Origin: Ancylothrix sp. D3o
GTDB lineage: Bacteria; Cyanobacteriota; Cyanobacteriia; Cyanobacteriales; Oscillatoriaceae
NCBI RefSeq assembly: GCF_025370775.1
Contig: NZ_JAMXEX010000003.1
Location: 1 to 64,000 of the forward strand
Length of the DNA stretch: 64,000 nucleotides
Direction of reading: 5' to 3'
A program made the translations under genes and the position numbers. Positions 35,701 through 43,746 of the stretch are shown one piece after another (the first letter of the stretch is position 1; every line of letters starts with the position of its first letter). The notes beneath the pieces were generated by a model, which saw nothing but the letters and a program-made list of their open reading frames with translations, was not told the origin of the DNA and ran no database searches.

Positions 35701-36349
35701 GGCTCTCATCCATGAAATCATAGAGGCTGCGACCGAGCATTTCGTCTTCGCTATAGCCCAAAATCTCTGTCATTTGGGGATTTGTAAAGGTGGTACAGGC
35801 GTTGGTATCGAGTAGCCAGATTCCTTCATTGGCAGTTTCGACGATGGTGCGATATAGGGTTTCTCTTTCTGCTAATCTGGCATAGGCTTGTTGTAGCTCT
35901 GCGGTTCGCTCGTTGACTTTTTGCTCTAATTCTTGCTTGGCAGTTTCTCTGGCGGCTTCGAGTTGCTTGCGCTCACTAATGTCTCTGCCGACAGCATACA
36001 TTAGTTGGGTTTCGGGGATTGGTACTGCTGTCCAACTTAGCCACTTGTATGATCCATCTTGGCAAAGGTAGCGATTTTCAAAGTAGAGAGTGGGTGTGCC
36101 GGTGTTGAGTTTTTGTAGTTCCCCAAGGGTGGAGGCGCGATCTTCGGGATGCACATATTCAATGAAGGGGCGGCTGATTAGTTCTTCTACAGAAAATCCC
36201 AGTGTGTGGGTAAATGCTGGGTTAACTCTTTTGAAGTAGCCATCCAAGCCAGCGACGCTTAATAAATCTAGCGATAGGTTAAATAAAGCGAGTGCTTCAC
36301 CAGCTAAAATCGAGCTAATTTGAGCTTTTTCAGAGTTTAGATTTGCCAT
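32777..36349 (-). CDS. Multi-PAS hybrid sensor histidine kinase with receiver domain
   Basis: 1190 residues, apparently soluble. Six PAS/PAC units can be followed: about 15-130, 160-285, 290-405, 410-540, 545-660 and 665-795, each ending in a GxxxDITERKxxE-like PAC motif. A short coiled coil leads to the HisKA H-box DEFLAVLSHELRSPLN (His near 824). The HATPase domain follows with its N-box (LLSNAIKF) and G-box (GGLGLGLALTQQL near 998). A C-terminal receiver ends the protein, with phospho-acceptor Asp near 1107 in DLLISDIGMPGMDG. It is a cytoplasmic sensor that could bind small ligands or chromophores. No GAF-type bilin-binding Cys was noted. No response regulator gene is adjacent. Confidence 0.93.
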   Translation of the reverse strand: MANLNSEKAQISSILAGEALALFNLSLDLLSVAGLDGYFKRVNPAFTHTLGFSVEELISRPFIEYVHPEDRASTLGELQKLNTGTPTLYFENRYLCQDGSYKWLSWTAVPIPETQLMYAVGRDISERKQLEAARETAKQELEQKVNERTAELQQAYARLAERETLYRTIVETANEGIWLLDTNACTTFTNPQMTEILGYSEDEMLGRSLYDFMDESLKAETEQKFARRLQGKRDSLSCQFRHKDGSTVWANVSANAVFDSQGKVIGALGMVTDITERREIEQALQESQTRTQIALNIARMFSFEWNPFTDVVRRTVDCAPLLGLPLSEAEQETGTTYIKRIHPSDQEQFLALLQSITPENDTYVTTYRLIRPDGSVVILEESARAFFEDRKLVRLIGITQDVTERENTAFALRQSERQLRVIPEAIPHQVWTTLPDGRIDYYNQRAYDYTGATPEQLQNYGWTEFIHPEDLPRLGAAWNQGLEIGKNYQIEARMRSRDGVYRWFLSQAVAVRDEQGQIIKWYGTNTDIHDRKQAEEALRESTAILNAINETTPTLIYVKDRQGRFLMANPTVLRLLGKTTEEVIGKTDLDVLINLKEAERITANDLLVMESDEVQVLEEVVQFLDRKGTYISIKSPYRDEQGNVIGLIGISTEITERKQAEESLRQSELNFRTLADCMPQIFWTARADGFLDYYNQRWYDYTGMTFEETQGWGWEAVLHPDDVEKCVHIWSEAVRTGTAYQIEYRFKRASDGQYRWHLGRAFPLRDENGKIIKWFGSGTDIHDQKQVIAERDQALEKERLAREQAEAANRSKDEFLAVLSHELRSPLNPILGWTKMLQSRSFNEAQAQKALATIERNAKLQVQLIDDLLDISRIISGKLILNQTPVFLVDIIKAALETVQLSAKDKSIEIELHLEAQSEPIFADANRVQQILCNLLSNAIKFTDKNGRIFVRLSKNNGYAQLEVSDTGKGISPDFVPHVFELFRQQDSSTTRQFGGLGLGLALTQQLVKAHGGHITAESLGEGKGATFTVWLPILAAAEPATPSAPDSQPSMTLQNVRILVVDDEPDSLDIMKTLLEMEGAVVTAVESAPAALEVITKSNFDLLISDIGMPGMDGYGLLAHIRQLPPEKRGLLVKADGMIKAISVSGYAGEWNQQKSLQAGFSEHISKPYNPADLVARIVSLLSEYSKSK

Positions 36350-36852
36350 ACTGGATTTTCCCCGCGATTAAAACCTATCCTTGTCGGTTCTATTTTTAAG
36401 AGCCACAAGTTAACAAAAGTTTCCTAGTGCTTCTGCGACTGCTGAGAGTTAAAGCTAGAAGGTATGTGTGCCCATTGTTAGATATTAACAAATTGTGTAT
36501 CTTTGCTGCATCAAAACTGACTCTCTAGTTTGTTAGGAAATGACGGCGCTGTTATAGAAGCGTTGGGGATATCCTGATTTTTAGGAGTGCTGGTTTAGGT
36601 TTTGGCAACTGTAGGTGTAGTGGGTATGACTTGGGAATTTATTAAAGAAATTAAATAGTTATCTTCTTAAGCATTTTTTATGGATAAGAGATCGGTTTTA
36701 TGACTAATTATCTCCAGTTTGGTATTTGAAAAAACCCGCTCATTGAAAACCGCTAGAGATTCCTGAAATAGCAAAATAATTTCGATGTTTTTTAGAGGAG
36801 TTACCCGCTACCAAAGACCCTCAGTTATGAGCGATTAGATTGAAAACAACAT
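36350..36852. other. Intergenic region, nothing identified
   Basis: 503 nt between the kinase gene start and the end of the class-V aminotransferase gene. Both genes are leftward, so the promoter of the kinase gene should be here. No frame, RNA or notable repeat was seen. Confidence 0.45.
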
Positions 36853-38025
36853 TCAACCGGCCAAAACTTTGATTAAACTTTCTGCTAAATATTCATATTG
36901 GCCCAAGTTATTATAAATTTGAGCAGAAATTCTTAACAACCGGCCTGGAAATTGTGGCCAAGGTATAATCTGCGATTCTATGCCAAATTCATCAAACAAA
37001 ATATCGTGTAATTCCATCGCATTTCCATCAGGAATAGGCAGAGATGCCATTGAGCCTATCATTTCTTTAGGGCAAGGCACGGGTACTTTTAATTTCTCAC
37101 AAAGCAGCTTTCTTGCTGTTAATGTTAACTCGTGATTTTTTGCTCTTAATTCTTCCCAACCACCCGGTAATAATGACTCCATAAAATCAATCGCCACCGG
37201 CACTGATAAATAGGCTGAAGGGTCAGGGGTTCCCATCCAATCAAACTCTACTTGAAACTTTGAACGCTCTTTGCGGGGAGAGTTTGCCCCGTGACTGATT
37301 GTTAAAGGACGAATCAATTCTTGTCGGCTTTTATGCACATATAAAAATGCCGCACCTTTTGGCGCACAGAGCCATTTATGACAGTTGCCGGTGTAATACG
37401 TTGCCCCCAATTCGTTTAATTTTAAGGGAATCATACCGGGTGCATGAGCGCCATCTACGAGAATATCTATCCCCAAGGAACTGAGTTTTTTTGCTAGTTC
37501 TTGAATGGGAAAAATTAGGCCGGTTTGACTGGTGATATGATCTACTAAAACTAGCCGTGTTTTGACAGAAAGTTTGGGCAAGATGGCTTCAATAATTTGG
37601 GCCGGTGATGCAATAGGAAAGGGTATTTCTGCAATGACAATTTTTGCACCGGCACGTTGAGCTACAAACTCCAAAGCATTGCGACAGGCATTATACTCGT
37701 GGGAAGTGGTTAATAATTCATCGCCTGACTTAAAATTCAAAGAACGTAAAACAGTATTTACCCCTGTTGTTGCATTGGGGACAAAAGCTATCTCATCAGT
37801 GGCGGTGCCTACAAATTCAGCCAGTTTAGCGCGTGCTGCATCCAGCAGGGGTTCATATTCCCGGCCAAAAAACCGCACTGGTTCGCGTTCGAGTTGCTCT
37901 CTAAACTGTTGCTGTGCGGCTAACACCGGCAAAGGACAAGCACCAAACGAACCATGATTCAAAAATACAATTTCCGGGTCAAGTGACCAGAAATTAACGA
38001 AGCTTCCAGAAGTACCTAGAGCCAT
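36853..38025 (-). CDS. Class-V aminotransferase-fold protein (isopenicillin N epimerase-like)
   Basis: 390 residues of a PLP enzyme. The N-terminal FLNHGSFGACPLPVLAAQ and PNATTGVNTVLRS are typical of the isopenicillin-N-epimerase-like branch. Asp and His of the cofactor site lie in LVDGAHAPGMIPL, and the Schiff-base lysine in TGNCHKWLCAPKG. The name reflects fold only. Members include desulfurases, epimerases and lyases, and no antibiotic genes surround this one. It is upstream of no obvious partner, followed at its 5' side by a tRNA gene. Confidence 0.9.
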   Translation of the reverse strand: MALGTSGSFVNFWSLDPEIVFLNHGSFGACPLPVLAAQQQFREQLEREPVRFFGREYEPLLDAARAKLAEFVGTATDEIAFVPNATTGVNTVLRSLNFKSGDELLTTSHEYNACRNALEFVAQRAGAKIVIAEIPFPIASPAQIIEAILPKLSVKTRLVLVDHITSQTGLIFPIQELAKKLSSLGIDILVDGAHAPGMIPLKLNELGATYYTGNCHKWLCAPKGAAFLYVHKSRQELIRPLTISHGANSPRKERSKFQVEFDWMGTPDPSAYLSVPVAIDFMESLLPGGWEELRAKNHELTLTARKLLCEKLKVPVPCPKEMIGSMASLPIPDGNAMELHDILFDEFGIESQIIPWPQFPGRLLRISAQIYNNLGQYEYLAESLIKVLAG

Positions 38026-38114
38026 AAAGCTATCAGTTATTAAACTTTCTTTTTAGAGTTTAGACTGGCTTTTCTATCTAAGCTCTAAAAGGAAAAATCT
38101 ATTTGTATATTTAA

Positions 38115-38186
38115 CTCCCCGGGCCGGATTCGAACCAGCGACCAATCGGTTAACAGCCGACCGCTCTACCACTGAGCTACCGAGGA
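38115..38186 (-). tRNA. tRNA-Asn (anticodon GTT)
   Basis: A complete 72-nt cloverleaf read on the minus strand. The acceptor arms TCCTCGG and CCGGGGA pair, with one G-T pair. The D-arm is GCTCAGTGGTAGAGC, the anticodon arm GTCGGCTGTTAACCGAT centres on GTT, and the T-arm GCTGGTTCGAATCCGGC is canonical. The discriminator is G. CCA is not encoded. Confidence 0.97.
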
Positions 38187-38283
38187 ACGTTTCGCATCAC
38201 CTTTAATACAATAACAACCTCTGGCAGGATTTGGCAAGTACCTTTGGCAAATTTTTTTGAAAATTTTTTTTCGGGGGTTGGTG

Positions 38284-38832
38284 TTAAAGCCGGTGGCCCA
38301 TCCGCAATTGGGCCAAGCGTTCTTGAGCGGCGGGGTCAAGGGCGCTGAAAAGCATTCTGCGGGAGTTTTTTTTGTTTGATTGCTGTTTGCGGCGGTTGGT
38401 GGCAGAGAAGTCCACATCAAAGGCTAATTGTTGAGCAGACATCCATTCGGCACCATAGCCAACGACGGTAAGCTGTTGAGCGCGGTCGGAGGTGGCGACG
38501 ATCAGGCGTTGTTTGCTGCGGGCCATTTCGTAGCGAAACCCGGCACAGGTTTTTTCAATGAAGGTATCGGCGGTTTGGCCAAATTCGGTATAGTGGACGC
38601 ACACATAACGGGTGATTTCTTCGCGGTTGCCTGGGCTGTCTTGATAATAGGCGTCAAAAACGATGCGGGTGTCATAACCGCGATAGGCGCTGTAGTTAAC
38701 CATTGCCTCAATTAAGTCTCGCCTGGAAGCCTCCATACCGTCGCAGTCACGGGTTTTTTTTAGGCTTGGCCATATTCCAATGATGTTGTAGCCGTCCACT
38801 AGGAGGACAGCCGGCGAGGAGTGAGGTGACAT
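38284..38832 (-). CDS. NYN-domain (YacP/Rae1-like) putative ribonuclease
   Basis: 182 residues. The PIN-like NYN fold is visible with acidic residues in LLVDGYNIIG, RIVFDAYY, and ADTFIEKTC, and the strand LIVATSDRAQQ. The family includes Rae1/YacP, a ribosome-associated mRNA endonuclease in Bacillus, so an RNA-cleaving role is likely but unproven here. The final 30 residues are basic. It lies 97 nt upstream of tRNA-Asn on the same strand. Confidence 0.9.
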   Translation of the reverse strand: MSPHSSPAVLLVDGYNIIGIWPSLKKTRDCDGMEASRRDLIEAMVNYSAYRGYDTRIVFDAYYQDSPGNREEITRYVCVHYTEFGQTADTFIEKTCAGFRYEMARSKQRLIVATSDRAQQLTVVGYGAEWMSAQQLAFDVDFSATNRRKQQSNKKNSRRMLFSALDPAAQERLAQLRMGHRL

Positions 38833-38978
38833 GGTTTTATGGTTTCAATTTATTTACATGGACACAATTACTTTTTGGTTATATCTTAATATTTGGTTTT
38901 TTGCGAGGGTGGTCATTAGTGATTGGCTTTGCTACCCTTCGGGGCTTTGACCGGCTTGCCGCTGTTGGGATATTTCTA

Positions 38979-40460
38979 TTACCAGCCTGGGTTGGGGTGC
39001 CGGTGTAGGCTGAGGTCTAGGGTTTGGCAGTTGGCGTTGGGGGCTAGGTTGATGATCGGATCATTATGGCCGGTGAGGATGGTTTGCAGTTGGCCGGTTT
39101 CTAGGTTCCAGAGTTTGATGGTTTTTTCGCTGCTGCTGGTGGCGAGGGTTTTTCCGTCGGGGCTAATAGCTATGGAGCGGACGCTGCCATAGTGACCGTT
39201 GAGGGTGTTGAGTAGTTTGCCGGTTTCGAGGTGCCAAATTGAAAGGGTGCCGTCTTGGGTGCCGCTAACTAGCAGTTGGTTGGCAATGGCGATGGATACG
39301 ATGGCATCTGCCTGGGGAGGGAGGCTTTGGATTAGTTCGCCGGTGCTTGCATACCATACTTTTACGGTTTTGTCAATGCTTCCGCTGGCGATCAATTGGC
39401 TATCGGTACTGATAATGAGGGGTTTGATCATGCCAGAATGAGCGCTGATACGGCGTTGCAGTTGGCCGGTGCTGAGCAGCCAAATTTTGATGGTGCCGTC
39501 GTAGCCGCCGCTAAGTAGGGTTTGGCCGTCGGCACTGAGGGCGATGGAACTGATGCCGGAGGTATGACCGGCTAAGGATCTCAGTAAGCTGGCGGTGGCG
39601 GTGTGTAGGATGTTGAGTTTTTTGTCGGTGCTGTTGGAGGCCAGCGGTTGACCGTTGCTGGTGCCAGAAATTGGGTAAAATGACCGGGGTTGACCGGCTA
39701 GGGCTTTGGTTAGGTCTGGGTGGTTGAGTTCCCAAAGTTTGATGCTGCCGTCATAGTTGCTGGAAGCCAGAATTTTGCCGTCGCCGCTGATGGCGAGGGG
39801 ATAGACGTAGGTGGAGGTGCCGGTGAGTATTTGCAGCCAGTTTTTTTCTGGTTGGATGGTGGGGGTTTGCAGATAGCTTGCTAAACCGCCGGCATAAAGT
39901 AAATCGGTTATTTTTAGGGTTTGTGAAATGTGGGGGTTTGCTATTTTGTCAACGGGTAAAAATCCGGCTAGGATTGGGTGAAAAATTGAGTTTTTTTCGT
40001 TTACTGTTTCTGTTAGCAATAGGCAGATTATAACTTTGTTGTTTTGGAGTTGTGCGGGTTGGATGTTCCATTCGGCGGTGTCGGGAGTTGCTTGGGCTGT
40101 GGCGATGTGTATGCCTATTTCTGGGCTGCCGGTAAGGGTAAAATGGACGTTTTCTTGGGTTTCTTTGCGTTCTTCTGTGTCGCGTTTTGTGATGAGATTA
40201 TCTAAGCAAATGGCAAGGGCTTCTTCACAAATATGCTGTTGTAAATAAGTTCGCAATATTTCTCGAACTGAGCCTATTTGTTCGGCTTGGAAGATTAATT
40301 TTTTGCAATCAAGGCGAATTTGTTTGAGTCTTTCGCCTGATATGGTGACGGTTTCGCTGTGGCATCCTCTGGTTTTGCTGTCCAACAGATGAGCCGGTGT
40401 TGATTTCAGCCTTTTGATAAAGTCTGCTTGTTGAGATTTTAAAGGGGTTGTCCAGTCCAT
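38979..40460 (-). CDS. WD40-repeat protein with truncated last blade
   Basis: 493 residues. The first 200 are unlike WD40 and resemble DUF1822-type cyanobacterial N-terminal domains (weak impression). From about 210 six WD blades follow, each with a GHxxx...SxDGxxLxSxxxDxxIKxW pattern (for example ALSADGQTLLSGGYDGTIKIW and AISPDGKTLATSSSEKTIKLW). The seventh begins normally (LTGHNDPIINLAPNA) but ends after 30 residues without its D-[ILV]-x-[ILV]-W strand. A scaffold role is likely. Whether the propeller closes without the last strand is unclear. Confidence 0.88.
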   Translation of the reverse strand: MDWTTPLKSQQADFIKRLKSTPAHLLDSKTRGCHSETVTISGERLKQIRLDCKKLIFQAEQIGSVREILRTYLQQHICEEALAICLDNLITKRDTEERKETQENVHFTLTGSPEIGIHIATAQATPDTAEWNIQPAQLQNNKVIICLLLTETVNEKNSIFHPILAGFLPVDKIANPHISQTLKITDLLYAGGLASYLQTPTIQPEKNWLQILTGTSTYVYPLAISGDGKILASSNYDGSIKLWELNHPDLTKALAGQPRSFYPISGTSNGQPLASNSTDKKLNILHTATASLLRSLAGHTSGISSIALSADGQTLLSGGYDGTIKIWLLSTGQLQRRISAHSGMIKPLIISTDSQLIASGSIDKTVKVWYASTGELIQSLPPQADAIVSIAIANQLLVSGTQDGTLSIWHLETGKLLNTLNGHYGSVRSIAISPDGKTLATSSSEKTIKLWNLETGQLQTILTGHNDPIINLAPNANCQTLDLSLHRHPNPGW

Positions 40461-40966
40461 GTTCAGCGTTTAGGAATCCTTACAGATTCTACATCGTTGA
40501 GAGCGGTTTTTATCAGAGGTTTTTGCGAGGGCGGTTGCTGGGTTGTTCTATTTTGACAAATGTGCGGGCTTGTAGCAAATCTACTATTGGGGTAGGGCGA
40601 GTGATTTTGGCAAAATGTTTTGGGCTGTGGTTGTGGAGTGAGTGAGATTTTTTTGCTGATTTTATCGGGTGATCGAAGAGGTGGGGGAGGGAAAAGCTAG
40701 TTTGTTTTTATATTAAAAATTATGCGCTGTGATTGAGCGGTGTAGTCGGCCATTCAAACTGCTTTTTTTGAATATTTTTATAGATTAAAAGAAATAATTA
40801 ATTATGGGAAAAGTGCTGTTATAAAGGATATCCAGAGGGCTTTATTTTGCGTTGCCACCGGCCCTCTTTATAGGTAATTAATTCTGCTAGTCTTTTTCCT
40901 TTCCTGAAAATGTCTACAGTGAAAGCTTTATTAGTAATCCGGCATTTAGCGATCCGAATAAGTAAA
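40461..40966. other. Gap containing a gene fragment
   Basis: 506 nt between the WD40 gene start and the DUF4058 stop. The left 350 nt are T-rich with nothing recognised. The right end carries a coding-like but start-less minus frame, listed separately at 40819-40986. Confidence 0.5.
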
Positions 40967-40986
40967 CTACCGGCATCCTTTCTCTT
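40819..40986 (-). pseudogene. Start-less 55-codon coding fragment
   Basis: Minus-strand frame open from just after a TGA at 40989-40987 to the TAA at 40821-40819. It reads protein-like throughout, for example ITNKAFTVDIFRKGKRLAEL and ITYKEGRWQRKIKPSGYPL. It contains no ATG, GTG or TTG, and its first residues overlap the last codons of the DUF4058 gene in another frame. It looks like the 3' remainder of a small gene whose start was lost. Initiation at an ATT codon is the alternative. I do not recognise the family. Confidence 0.4.
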
Positions 40987-41752
40987 TCAACAAATTCTCA
41001 GCCCAAACCGCATCATTTTCTGAAAAAGCCGGCAACGGTTCACGGGTATAATTGATTTTTCCTACATAGCACCCATCATCATACATTGTATTTAATAACG
41101 ATTGTAGATCCACCACCGGCTCAACATCTTCTGATTTCAAAGGAATGGGAAACTTAGGAATTTCATCTCTTAAATTAAACGCATATAAATCAGCACGAGG
41201 CCGGCTGTTACTCCGACTCACCAAAATTCGATAATCACTTTGAATTTCATTACCAACTAAAGGCATTTGTTGCCAACCCCGCAACAAATCAATTTCCACC
41301 AAATGCGTAAAACTGCCTAACACTTGATTGCGTTTTTTTTGATAAGTTTCGCGTCCTTTACCCGAACGTTTATTAACTGGTGAAAGAAGTTCTATTGCCG
41401 TGACAACCTCTTTTGTTTCCGCCTCTAAAATTTCTAAATAGCCTTGCTTAACAATCTCTGGCACAGCAAGTATTACCGTTTGAGGTTGTGCCGGTGATTC
41501 AGCAACCGCAACATTAGTTTCTGTTGGTTTCGTTGAACTAAAAGAACGCTGTACCGTCACATCAGGAATGCCCACCAACATAGAATCATCGCCTGCCGTT
41601 TCATACATTCGCACTTCAACCGAAACCAAATACTTAGGGAATAGCTGACGCGATAAAAATCTTGCCATATCAATAATTAACCAGTGATGCACTCCCGGCC
41701 AAAAATCAGGATGTTCTAAATAAGGATTCATCCCCGGAAAAGGTGAAGGCAT
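40967..41752 (-). CDS. DUF4058 family protein
   Basis: 261 residues with the unmistakable DUF4058 N-terminus PSPFPGMNPYLEHPDFWPGVHHWLI, the middle IELLSPVNKRSGKGRETYQ, and a C-terminal YVGKINYTREPLP. The conserved E-x-S-P-x-N-K core and Lys/Arg positions recall restriction-endonuclease-like folds, but no activity is known. Cyanobacteria often carry many copies. The stop overlaps the small fragment next to it. The following gene (EACC1-like) lies 79 nt upstream on the same strand. Confidence 0.9.
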   Translation of the reverse strand: MPSPFPGMNPYLEHPDFWPGVHHWLIIDMARFLSRQLFPKYLVSVEVRMYETAGDDSMLVGIPDVTVQRSFSSTKPTETNVAVAESPAQPQTVILAVPEIVKQGYLEILEAETKEVVTAIELLSPVNKRSGKGRETYQKKRNQVLGSFTHLVEIDLLRGWQQMPLVGNEIQSDYRILVSRSNSRPRADLYAFNLRDEIPKFPIPLKSEDVEPVVDLQSLLNTMYDDGCYVGKINYTREPLPAFSENDAVWAENLLKEKGCR

Positions 41753-41831
41753 AAACTTAACTCCAAAAACTCCTTCAATTTAGTTTAACACTTCCGAGAA
41801 AGTAGGCTGGGTGAATAGCCCAGCCAAAAAC

Positions 41832-42152
41832 CTACTTAGCGAAAATCACATTCCGAATTTCATCAAGAGTGGAATTTTTGACAACTAAGCGTTTTCCATT
41901 CGCCACCAAAACCACATTATCAATTTTTTTATCAGCCTCAGCCTTCTTGTACCGCTGATACCAACTATTGATTTCTTGAGAAAGTTTTTCCCCACTCGAA
42001 ACCAAGATAATATTAAGAATCACCGAATGGATACACTCCCGGTTTGTTGCTTCCACCGGCTGCCACATTCCATTAATATCAGGGCTTGCCACAAGCGCTT
42101 CGGCGGCTTCAACAGCCCCTTTTCCTTCAATTGCTAAGTGAACAACTGCCAT
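41832..42152 (-). CDS. Small EACC1-like protein, function unknown
   Basis: 106 residues from the ATG at 42152. The layout is N-terminal strand, helix and acidic turn (EAAEALVASPDINGMW), a hydrophobic middle (HSVILNIILVSSGEKLSQEINSWYQRY), and a terminal beta hairpin (NVVLVANGKRLVVKNSTLDEI). This order resembles the EACC1 module that accompanies effector domains in bacterial conflict systems, but no effector gene is adjacent. The match is by eye and may be wrong. A longer reading to 42221 has an implausible basic leader. Confidence 0.6.
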   Translation of the reverse strand: MAVVHLAIEGKGAVEAAEALVASPDINGMWQPVEATNRECIHSVILNIILVSSGEKLSQEINSWYQRYKKAEADKKIDNVVLVANGKRLVVKNSTLDEIRNVIFAK

Positions 42153-42321
42153 AGTTTTTTTCGTTGAAGATAACAGCTTAATTTTACCGACAACCGGCCC
42201 CCATTTCCGGCGAGCATTCAAAAAACCCCCAGATCCCTAATTGCCTGGTGCCCAATCAAAGTTAAAATACAACGGCAATAACCGCAAAAAAATTTCCCTA
42301 AACTTTTATTTCCAAAAAACC

Positions 42322-42807
42322 ATGAAAATTCAAAGCCAAGCCGCCATCGAAATCAAAGCCTCACCCGAAAAAGTCTTTGACTTTGCAACCAACCTAGAAA
42401 ACTTACCCAAAGTCTTTAAAGGTTATGGAGTTATCCCCGCCATTTGCAAAGCAGAAATAGCCGGCGGAGGCGAAATGCAGCAAGGAGTAACTCGTTGCGT
42501 CACCAACTCAGACGGTTCGATCATTGATGAAGAAATTATCACACTCAAACGACCCACAAAACAAACCTATCGCCTCGTCAAAGGTTTTAAACCCCCCTTT
42601 TCATTCTTAGTAAAAAGCGGCGGCGGAGATTGGACATTTACCCCCACCCCCAACGCCGCAAACTCAACCTTTCTCACCTGGGAATTTTATTTTGAATTAA
42701 CCTCGCCCCTAGCTTATCCCATCATGGCTTTTATCATGTCCAGCTACTTTCAAAAAGCACAACAACTGTGCTTAAACGAAATCAAGAAAAATCTTGAAAC
42801 CCCCTAA
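42322..42807 (+). CDS. SRPBCC (START-like) family protein
   Basis: 161 residues with the ligand-binding SRPBCC fold. IKASPEKVFDFATNLENLPKVF is the typical N-terminal strand-helix, and a C-terminal amphipathic helix (YFQKAQQLCLNEIKKNLE) closes the cavity. A hydrophobic segment at about 128-142 (AYPIMAFIMSSYF) is unusual and could touch membranes. The ligand is unknown. The ATG at 42322 puts strand 1 at the N-terminus. The upstream in-frame extension to 42241 is not supported. Confidence 0.83.
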   Translation: MKIQSQAAIEIKASPEKVFDFATNLENLPKVFKGYGVIPAICKAEIAGGGEMQQGVTRCVTNSDGSIIDEEIITLKRPTKQTYRLVKGFKPPFSFLVKSGGGDWTFTPTPNAANSTFLTWEFYFELTSPLAYPIMAFIMSSYFQKAQQLCLNEIKKNLETP

Positions 42808-42817
42808 ATTATCAATC

Positions 42818-43732
42818 CTACATCTCCGCCAAATTAACAGAATGAGAGTGAACACTAGGGTAGAGAGACATTAAATCTTCGATATTTCGTAACATCGTCC
42901 CGCAGATAGTATCCAGCGGTAAATCATTTGCGTCTAACCCAAAAGGATTTTCAATTTCCAGGCCAATTTCCTCAATTCCAAACAACATAAAAGTCACTAA
43001 ACCAACCACCGGCCCCGTCCACCAATTTAACTTACTCACAACTTCAAAAGGCAACAATAAACAATAAATCAACAACAACTGTTTCAAGTGGATAGCATAA
43101 GCCAAAGGCATCGGAGTTCTCAAAATTCGCTCACAGCCTCCCAACATATCAACCATAGCATCAAGCAGTTTATAAAGTGCTGCTAGTTGATAGCTATTCA
43201 TACAACCTCGGTCATGTTGTTTTTGTAAATAATCCCCAATCCAAAACGCAATTTCTAGGGGAGGATTATTCATACTTTTGAGTTTTTCATAACGTTCGGC
43301 AGACATTAAACTTTCTAACTCAGAGTTAACATTTTCGCCGCGCAAATGTAATTTTGTGGCCACTGCAAAAGCCACCAACAAGCGCAAAACAGCAATTTTT
43401 TCCTGAGCATCCTGGGGTTCTTTTTCATCAATAGCCACCCAAATTTGCCGAGCCAAATTGCGAACAGTATTAACCAAACCGCCCCAAAGTTTTCGTCCTT
43501 CCCAAAACCGCTCATAGGCCGTATTTGTCCGAAAAACTAACAACAACCCAATCACAATATTAGGAACAAACCCAAAAATCGGAGTATTAACCGGCAGCTT
43601 AAAATAAAACAAAACCGAGACAATAAACCCCAAAAAACCACAAAACCAAACCCTCCCCAAAACAGCAGGAATAACCGAGCCTTTGATTTGGGTTACAAAT
43701 TTAAACCAGTTTAATCTTTCACTCGTTATCAT
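42818..43732 (-). CDS. Bestrophin-family anion channel, copy 1
   Basis: 304 residues with four membrane helices and the family core: LVFRTNTAYERFWEGRKLWG, then ARQIW, LRTPMPLAYAIHLKQLL, and FGIEEIGLEIENPFG with the acidic cytoplasmic cluster. Bacterial and chloroplast homologues conduct chloride or bicarbonate. A thylakoid bestrophin in Chlamydomonas supplies bicarbonate for carbon fixation, which is a reasonable role to test here. The ATG at 43732 is preferred to a TTG at 43744. It follows pheS on the same strand with a gap of only 14 nt, so it is probably co-transcribed. A second copy is at 56307-57242. Confidence 0.92.
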   Translation of the reverse strand: MITSERLNWFKFVTQIKGSVIPAVLGRVWFCGFLGFIVSVLFYFKLPVNTPIFGFVPNIVIGLLLVFRTNTAYERFWEGRKLWGGLVNTVRNLARQIWVAIDEKEPQDAQEKIAVLRLLVAFAVATKLHLRGENVNSELESLMSAERYEKLKSMNNPPLEIAFWIGDYLQKQHDRGCMNSYQLAALYKLLDAMVDMLGGCERILRTPMPLAYAIHLKQLLLIYCLLLPFEVVSKLNWWTGPVVGLVTFMLFGIEEIGLEIENPFGLDANDLPLDTICGTMLRNIEDLMSLYPSVHSHSVNLAEM

Positions 43733-43746
43733 CTCATTTGTCAAAA

